64,000 nt of DNA from Candidatus Laterigemmans baculatus (GTDB lineage Bacteria > Planctomycetota > Planctomycetia > Pirellulales > Pirellulaceae). The notes below the pieces were generated by a model. It was given only the letters and a program-made list of their open reading frames with translations. It made no database searches and was not told the origin of the DNA. This document shows, piece after piece, positions 59,395-64,000 of the stretch (positions are counted from its first letter, which is position 1; every line of letters begins with the position of its first letter). Location of the stretch: positions 61,886 through 125,885 of the forward strand of contig NZ_WRPR01000013.1 of NCBI RefSeq assembly GCF_010367455.1, read 5' to 3'. The position numbers and the translations under genes were made by a program.

Positions 59395-61287
59395 ATGAGT
59401 GCCTTCAATCGCCTCCTCTGCAACCGCCTCCCCCAGCTACTGGTGCTCGCCGCGGTTGGTCTCGGCCTCGTCGGTTTTGGGGCGATGGCAGTGCAGGCTG
59501 CCGACAGCGCGGTTCGCCAGGGGCCCCAGCCGCTCAAGGCGGGCGAGCTCGGCGTCGGTAGCCGAGTGCCCGATCTCGCCTTGACCACCATCAGCGGCGA
59601 GCCGGGGCGGCTCAGCGACTTTGCCGAAGCCCCGGCCCTCGTGATCGCGCTGACCGGGACCGAATGCCCGCTGTGCCTGAAGTATGCTCCCACGCTAGCT
59701 GCAATCGAGCAGCAGTATCGCGAGCGAGGCGTGGTCTTCGTGTTCGTCAATCCGAGCGAATCGGAGGAGCTCGAACGCCTCGAGAAGGCAGTCGAGACGC
59801 ACGGCTTTGAGGGACCGTATGCCCGCGACGGATCGAAATCGCTCGCCGCCGCGCTCGGTGCGAAAACGACCACCGAAGTTTTCGTGCTCGACCGAGCCCG
59901 CACGCTGGTCTATCGCGGAGCGGTCGACGACCAGTACGGCTTTGGCTATGCGCTCGATGCGCCGCGGAAGACGTATCTCCGCGATGCGCTCGACGAACTG
60001 CTCGCCGGCCAGTCGCCTCGCGTGGCCGCCACGTCGTCGCCGGGCTGCGAGCTGTTCTATGGCGGCCCGGATTCACGTGCCTCCTCGACAGCGGAGGCTG
60101 CGGAGCTGAGCCGCGCCCCGGCCGAGATCACCTACCACAACCGGATCTCTCGCATCGTCCAGGCGAATTGTCTCGAATGTCACCGCGAAGAGGGGATCGC
60201 CCCGATCGGTCTCGAGACGTACGAGGAAGTCAAAGATTATGCGGGGATGATCCGCCGCGTCGTCGAGCAGGGAATCATGCCCCCTTGGTTCGCTGCTCCC
60301 CTGCCGCAAACGAATGCAACCGAATCCCCTTCGGTCCAGCAGGCCCCTTCGGTCCATTGGGCAAATGACCGCTCCTTGTCGAATCGCGAACAGGCGGACT
60401 TGTTCGCGTGGATCGAGGCCGGCGCCCCCGAAGGGGACCCACAAGACGCTCCCCTGCCAAAGACCTATCCCGACGGATGGCTGATAGGAAAACCCGACGC
60501 GGTGTTCGAGTTCTCCAGTCCCGTGCCGGTGAAAGCGACCGGCACGATGCCCTACCAGAACGTCACGGTGGAGACGAATTTGCCCGAAGACCGCTGGGTG
60601 CAAGCGATCGAGGTTCGCCCGGGGAACCTTCGGGTCGTGCACCATGTCCTGGTGATGATCGATAAGGGCGAAGAGGAAGTCGACGAGAGCGACGGGTACT
60701 GGGGCGTCTACGTGCCGGGCAACAGCACGCTCGTCTATCCCGATGGCTACGCCAAGCTGCTTCCCAAGGGAGCCAAGCTGCGGTTTCAAATGCACTACAC
60801 GCCCAATGGGACGGCCACCGAAGACAGTACCCGAATTGGCGTCGTCTTCGCCAAAGAGCCGCCCCAGCACGAGGTGAAGGTCGCAGGCATCGCCAACGGC
60901 AAGCTCCGCATTCCCCCCGGAGCCGAGAACCACCGGGAAGAGGCGACTCGTCGGCTCCCGTTCGATGTGCAGATTCTCGGCTTCCTGCCGCACATGCACT
61001 TGCGAGGCAAGGCCGCACGCTACGAGCTGGTGACCGAGAACGGGACGGAGTTGTTGCTCGACGTCCCCCGCTACGACTTCAACTGGCAACTGCTGTATCG
61101 ACTCGCCCAGCCGCGTTCTCTCAAGGCGGGCGACACGCTCCGCTTCACCTGTTGGTACGACAACAGCGAAAACAACCCGGCCAACCCCGACCCCACGCGG
61201 ACCGTCACCTGGGGACCGCAGACCTATGACGAGATGCATCTCGGTTACATCGAGTACATCGTTCCCGGAGATCGGCTGCGGAAGTGA
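59395..61287 (+). CDS. Redoxin / cytochrome c / copper monooxygenase-like fusion protein
   Basis: The 630-residue exported protein has a signal peptide (LLVLAAVGLGLVGFGAMAVQ). Residues ~50-205 form a thioredoxin-fold redoxin with TGTECPLCLKYAPTLAAIEQ, where CPLC is the active-site CxxC. Around residue 259 a haem-c site reads VQANCLECHREEGIAPIG. From ~375 to the end the sequence resembles the PHM-type copper type II ascorbate-dependent monooxygenase fold, with potential copper ligands in LRVVHHVLVM, LRFQMHYTP and LGFLPHMHLRG. Similar fusions occur in planctomycetes and acidobacteria; the substrate is unknown. ATG 59395 is chosen to give a proper signal peptide. Confidence 0.87.
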   Translation: MSAFNRLLCNRLPQLLVLAAVGLGLVGFGAMAVQAADSAVRQGPQPLKAGELGVGSRVPDLALTTISGEPGRLSDFAEAPALVIALTGTECPLCLKYAPTLAAIEQQYRERGVVFVFVNPSESEELERLEKAVETHGFEGPYARDGSKSLAAALGAKTTTEVFVLDRARTLVYRGAVDDQYGFGYALDAPRKTYLRDALDELLAGQSPRVAATSSPGCELFYGGPDSRASSTAEAAELSRAPAEITYHNRISRIVQANCLECHREEGIAPIGLETYEEVKDYAGMIRRVVEQGIMPPWFAAPLPQTNATESPSVQQAPSVHWANDRSLSNREQADLFAWIEAGAPEGDPQDAPLPKTYPDGWLIGKPDAVFEFSSPVPVKATGTMPYQNVTVETNLPEDRWVQAIEVRPGNLRVVHHVLVMIDKGEEEVDESDGYWGVYVPGNSTLVYPDGYAKLLPKGAKLRFQMHYTPNGTATEDSTRIGVVFAKEPPQHEVKVAGIANGKLRIPPGAENHREEATRRLPFDVQILGFLPHMHLRGKAARYELVTENGTELLLDVPRYDFNWQLLYRLAQPRSLKAGDTLRFTCWYDNSENNPANPDPTRTVTWGPQTYDEMHLGYIEYIVPGDRLRK

Positions 61288-61315
61288 TTCGCCGTTCCAC
61301 GCTTTCGTGAGCGGC

Positions 61316-62101
61316 TCAGCGTTCCATCAAGTCGGCCAACCCGCCGAGCAGCGAGCCTTCGCCTTGCTGCGAACCTCCGGCACTCGGGGCATGGGCGAGG
61401 ATCCGGTCAGCCATCCGCGAAAACGGCAGGCTCTGCAGCAGCACGGTGCCGTGGCCGCGGAGGGTTGCCAGGAAAAATCCTTCGCCGCCAAAAAACATCG
61501 ACTTGAGGTTCCCGGCCCGCTGGATGTCGTACTCGATGCCGGGGGTGAAAGCGACGATGCAGCCGGTATCGACGCGGAGCGATTCGCCGTTGAGCTTCTT
61601 TTGGATCACGTGCCCGCCGGCGTGCAGGAAGGCCATCCCGTCACCTTCGACCTTCTGCAGGATGAAGCCTTCGCCGCCAAAGAATCCCGCTCCGATCTTC
61701 CTCTGAAAGGCGATCCCGAGCTTGGTGCCGTAGGCGGCGCAGAGAAAACTATCCTTCTGGCAGAGCAATCCGCCGCCGAGCTGCGCCAGGTTTAGCGGCA
61801 GGATCTTGCCCGGATAGGGAGAAGCGAAAGCGACTCGTCGCTTGCCGTGGCCGTGGTTGGTGAAGTGGGTCATGAAGAGCGATTCGCCCGTCAGCATCCG
61901 TTTGCCGGCGCCGAACAGTTTGCCCAGCATCCCCTGCCCCGCTTCGGAGCCGTCTCCCATGCGGGCTTCGAAATCGATCCCCTCCTCCATATAGGTCATC
62001 GCGCCGGCTTCGGCGACGACCGTCTCGCCCGGATCGAGCTCGACTTCGACGAGCTGCATTTCGGACCCATGAATCTCGTAATCGACTTCGTGCGACTGCA
62101 T
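61316..62101 (-). CDS. AIM24/TIGR00266 family protein
   Basis: The 261-residue protein begins [20 protein letters not shown] and has [70 protein letters not shown] and [20 protein letters not shown], all family motifs. It is a double-stranded beta-helix-type protein of unknown function, related to mitochondrial AIM24. ATG 62101 is chosen; translation from 62326 would pass through a 17-bp tandem repeat. It is downstream of mgtE on the same strand (247-bp gap). Confidence 0.9.
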   Translation of the reverse strand: MQSHEVDYEIHGSEMQLVEVELDPGETVVAEAGAMTYMEEGIDFEARMGDGSEAGQGMLGKLFGAGKRMLTGESLFMTHFTNHGHGKRRVAFASPYPGKILPLNLAQLGGGLLCQKDSFLCAAYGTKLGIAFQRKIGAGFFGGEGFILQKVEGDGMAFLHAGGHVIQKKLNGESLRVDTGCIVAFTPGIEYDIQRAGNLKSMFFGGEGFFLATLRGHGTVLLQSLPFSRMADRILAHAPSAGGSQQGEGSLLGGLADLMER

Positions 62102-62176
62102 CGGTGAAAGCTCCGGAAGACGGGAAGAGAGCAGGAGGAATCGGACCGCAGGATAGTTCGTCGCTGGTGGGGCGAT

Positions 62177-62295
62177 CTTGCTTGGGGATCGGGCTTGCTT
62201 GGGGATCGGGCTTGCTTGGGGATCGGGCTTGCTTGGGGATCGGGCTTGCTTCGGGATCGGGCTTGCTTCGGGATCGGGCTTGCTTCGGGATCGGC
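62177..62295. repeat. 17-bp tandem repeat, seven units
   Basis: Seven copies of CTTGCTTGGGGATCGGG run in a row; units 1-4 have TGGGG and units 5-7 TCGGG, and the last base of the last unit differs. It lies in the mgtE-AIM24 spacer, about 76 bp before the AIM24 start on the minus strand. Confidence 0.95.
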
Positions 62296-62313
62296 TGGCG
62301 CTGGCAGCGGCCC

Positions 62314-62357
62314 GCTCACGAGCCACTCACGAGCCACTCACGAGCCAGTCAGGAGCC
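62314..62357. repeat. 11-bp tandem repeat over the mgtE stop
   Basis: Four units of ACTCACGAGCC (the last diverged to AGTCAGGAGCC) run from the spacer into the final codons of mgtE, whose stop is at 62349-62351. Confidence 0.88.
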
Positions 62358-63791
62358 GGTCAGCTGGGCGAGGAACAGCGTCGCTAGGCCGAACACCAGG
62401 GAAAATCCGCACATGTCGGTGACGGTCGTCAGCAGCGGACCGGAGGCGACCGCGGGATCGAAACCGAAGCGGCGGAGCAGCAACGGAACGATGCCGCCGA
62501 GGGAAACCGCCACGATGGTGTTCATCGCCAGCGCCGCCCCGACGACCAGGCCGAGATAGAAGTTATCTTGCCAGAGCCAGCCACCGACTCCCACCAGGGT
62601 CCCCAGCACGCTGCCGTTGATCAGCCCCAACGAGACTTCCTTCAGCCACACGCGCATCGTTTCCGAAGGGACCACCAGGCCGAGCGACAGCTCGCGCATG
62701 CTGACGGCCACGGCCTGATTGCCGCTGCAGCCGCTCATGTCCGAGATCATCGGCAGGAAGACCGTCAGGGCGAGGACCGAGGAGAGGGTGTCTTGAAAAT
62801 TGGCGATGACGCTGGCCGCACCGATGTTCAACACGATGTTGACGCTGAGCCACGCCAACCGCCCTCGCGCCCGAACCGCCAACGGCATCGACCGCAGCTC
62901 TTCACCGCTGGGGATCCCTTGGCTCTTCATGTAGTCCGCTTCGTGCCGGGCTCCCCAAGCCTCGTCGACGGCGGTGCGGCGGACGACCCCCAAGAAGCGA
63001 CCGCTATGGTCGGTGACCGGGACGCCCAAGAAGTGGTGCTGGTCGAGGAGCTCGACGAGATCATCCAGCGACGTGTCGTGCGGAACCGAGAGCGGCTCGT
63101 GGATCATGATCTCGCGGACCGGGCGGCTTCGTCCGGCCAGCAGGAGGTCGCGGAGCCGCAGGACGCCGGTCAAGCGTCCCAGGCGGTCGCAGATATAGGC
63201 GTACTGGACGTCGAAGTCGCGGTAGGTTTCCGCTCCGGCGGCGAGATCGTCGATCACCTGCCCGGCGGTCGCCGTCTCGGAGAACTGCAGGAACTCGGTG
63301 ATCATCAGACCGCCGGCCGTATCGTCCTCGTAGCGGACCAGCGAGCGAGCGGCGGCCGCCTCGAGAGGATCCATGCGGTCGAGGATCGCTTCGGCTTGCT
63401 CCTCCTCGAGCCCGCCGATCAAGTCGGCCTGCTCGTCGCTGGGCATCTCCTCGACGATCCGCGCGGCCGTCTCGGGGGGTAGATGCTGGATCAGCCCCAC
63501 CGCCTGAGCGTCGGGCAACCGGGAGAGCAGATCGGCGGCGTCGTCGGGCCGGAGCGTCTCGAAAACCTGGCACTGCTGGTCTTCCGAAAGCCGGCTGAGC
63601 GAGTGGGCTTGCTCGCCTGGGGGAAGGGTGTCGAGGAATTTCTCCAGCGACTCGGCCTCGCCGGCTTCGGCGAGCTCATTCAGCATTTCCCAGGGCTGCT
63701 CGTCGGTCTCGGGTTGGCTGCTCACGAGGTGACTTCTCTCCAGCTCAGCTCTCTCGGGAAAACGGGGACGCTCCAGTGGGGATTCCTCCAC
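62349..63791 (-). CDS. mgtE: Magnesium transporter MgtE
   Basis: The 480-residue protein has an N-terminal MgtE helical superfamily domain (LPPGEQAHSLSRLSEDQQCQ; DAADLLSRLPDAQAVGLIQH), two CBS domains (YRDFDVQYAYICDRLGRLTG; REIMIHEPLSVPHDTSLDDL) and five C-terminal membrane helices with ARGRLAWLSVNIVLNIGAAS and PMISDMSGCSGNQAVAVSMR, the ion-pore region. MgtE is a Mg2+ channel gated by cytoplasmic Mg2+. The start is GTG 63791; ATG 63686 (MLNELAEAGEAE) is an alternative. I could not recognise an M-box riboswitch in the ~200 bp upstream. Confidence 0.95.
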   Translation of the reverse strand: MEESPLERPRFPERAELERSHLVSSQPETDEQPWEMLNELAEAGEAESLEKFLDTLPPGEQAHSLSRLSEDQQCQVFETLRPDDAADLLSRLPDAQAVGLIQHLPPETAARIVEEMPSDEQADLIGGLEEEQAEAILDRMDPLEAAAARSLVRYEDDTAGGLMITEFLQFSETATAGQVIDDLAAGAETYRDFDVQYAYICDRLGRLTGVLRLRDLLLAGRSRPVREIMIHEPLSVPHDTSLDDLVELLDQHHFLGVPVTDHSGRFLGVVRRTAVDEAWGARHEADYMKSQGIPSGEELRSMPLAVRARGRLAWLSVNIVLNIGAASVIANFQDTLSSVLALTVFLPMISDMSGCSGNQAVAVSMRELSLGLVVPSETMRVWLKEVSLGLINGSVLGTLVGVGGWLWQDNFYLGLVVGAALAMNTIVAVSLGGIVPLLLRRFGFDPAVASGPLLTTVTDMCGFSLVFGLATLFLAQLTGS

Positions 63792-64000
63792 CGCGACCCC
63801 TGAAATGCTCGCCGCTGCTCCGCTTCCTCGCTAGACCCCTTGGCGTACATCCACGCGATCTCCGAGGCCGCCCGGACTGGAAAGGCGGTGGAGGGTGTTG
63901 TTGCGGGTTTTCTGACAGAGCCTAGCTGGACAGCGCCACTTTGGATTGGTTCGGAGCAGGACGGCTCGCGGAAAAATCGTTTAACGGCAAGCCGAAGGCG

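Noticed and set aside
63792..64000. Possible M-box riboswitch or small gene upstream of mgtE
   Set aside because: I could not find conserved riboswitch elements or a credible reading frame in the 209 bp to the window edge.
1..64000. tRNA genes, including selC next to selA/selB
   Set aside because: No T-loop-like GGTTCRANTCC segment with a matching cloverleaf was seen in the spacers; selC may lie outside the window.

Overview
The window is a GC-rich chromosomal segment, almost certainly from a planctomycete and probably a Pirellula/Rhodopirellula relative. The reasons are the PSCyt1/DUF1549/DUF1553 protein next to a DUF1501 protein, a giant PVC-type haem-c 'membrane-bound dehydrogenase', a Ser/Thr-kinase-like membrane protein, abundant non-ATG starts, and intergenic DNA filled with short palindromic and tandem repeats of a kind I recall from that phylum. 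I see no rRNA, tRNA, CRISPR array, transposase or prophage gene.

Region 1 (1-8.3 kb) is a selenocysteine/formate dehydrogenase cluster: selB (3' end only), selA, a selenoprotein formate dehydrogenase alpha subunit read through an in-frame UGA at 2465-2467 with a SECIS-like hairpin right behind it, an iron-sulfur beta subunit, an NrfD-type membrane subunit, and the sulfurtransferase FdhD. Two near-identical 60-bp palindromes sit at both ends of fdhD. Region 2 (8.3-10.9 kb) has an internally deleted M20 amidohydrolase relic, a small membrane protein and a CrtI-like FAD oxidoreductase. Region 3 (10.9-21.1 kb) holds a 1655-residue polysaccharide-deacetylase-like/FG-GAP/dehydrogenase/HEAT/cytochrome-c fusion, the PSCyt1-DUF1549-DUF1553 and DUF1501 pair, and an MgtC-like membrane protein. 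Region 4 (21.2-26.1 kb) has serS, an M20 dipeptidase, a variant clpS and mtaB.

Region 5 (26.3-31.7 kb, minus strand) is a glucan/galactose cluster: glgA, galT and a GH57 enzyme. Region 6 (31.9-46.2 kb) has a membrane-anchored pseudokinase, an ABC-F ATPase, a polytopic membrane protein, an AsmA/TamB-like protein, polA and fxsA. Region 7 (46.3-54 kb) has a ThuA-domain protein, an alpha/beta hydrolase, a tandem array of four 100-bp palindromic repeats, the rpsO-pnp operon and hflK-hflC. Region 8 (54.3-64 kb) has an M24 peptidase and GntP permease pair, a beta-helix protein, a flippase-like membrane protein, a redoxin/cytochrome-c/copper-monooxygenase-like fusion, an AIM24 (TIGR00266) protein and mgtE.

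The strongest functional unit is the formate dehydrogenase cluster, in which the decoding factors (SelB, SelA), their target (FdhA), its partners (FdhB, NrfD) and its maturation factor (FdhD) are all adjacent. The most unusual non-genic signal is the density of repeats. Four palindrome families, heptanucleotide tandem repeats, and 15-18-bp minisatellites in protein linkers often overlap start or stop codons of genes.
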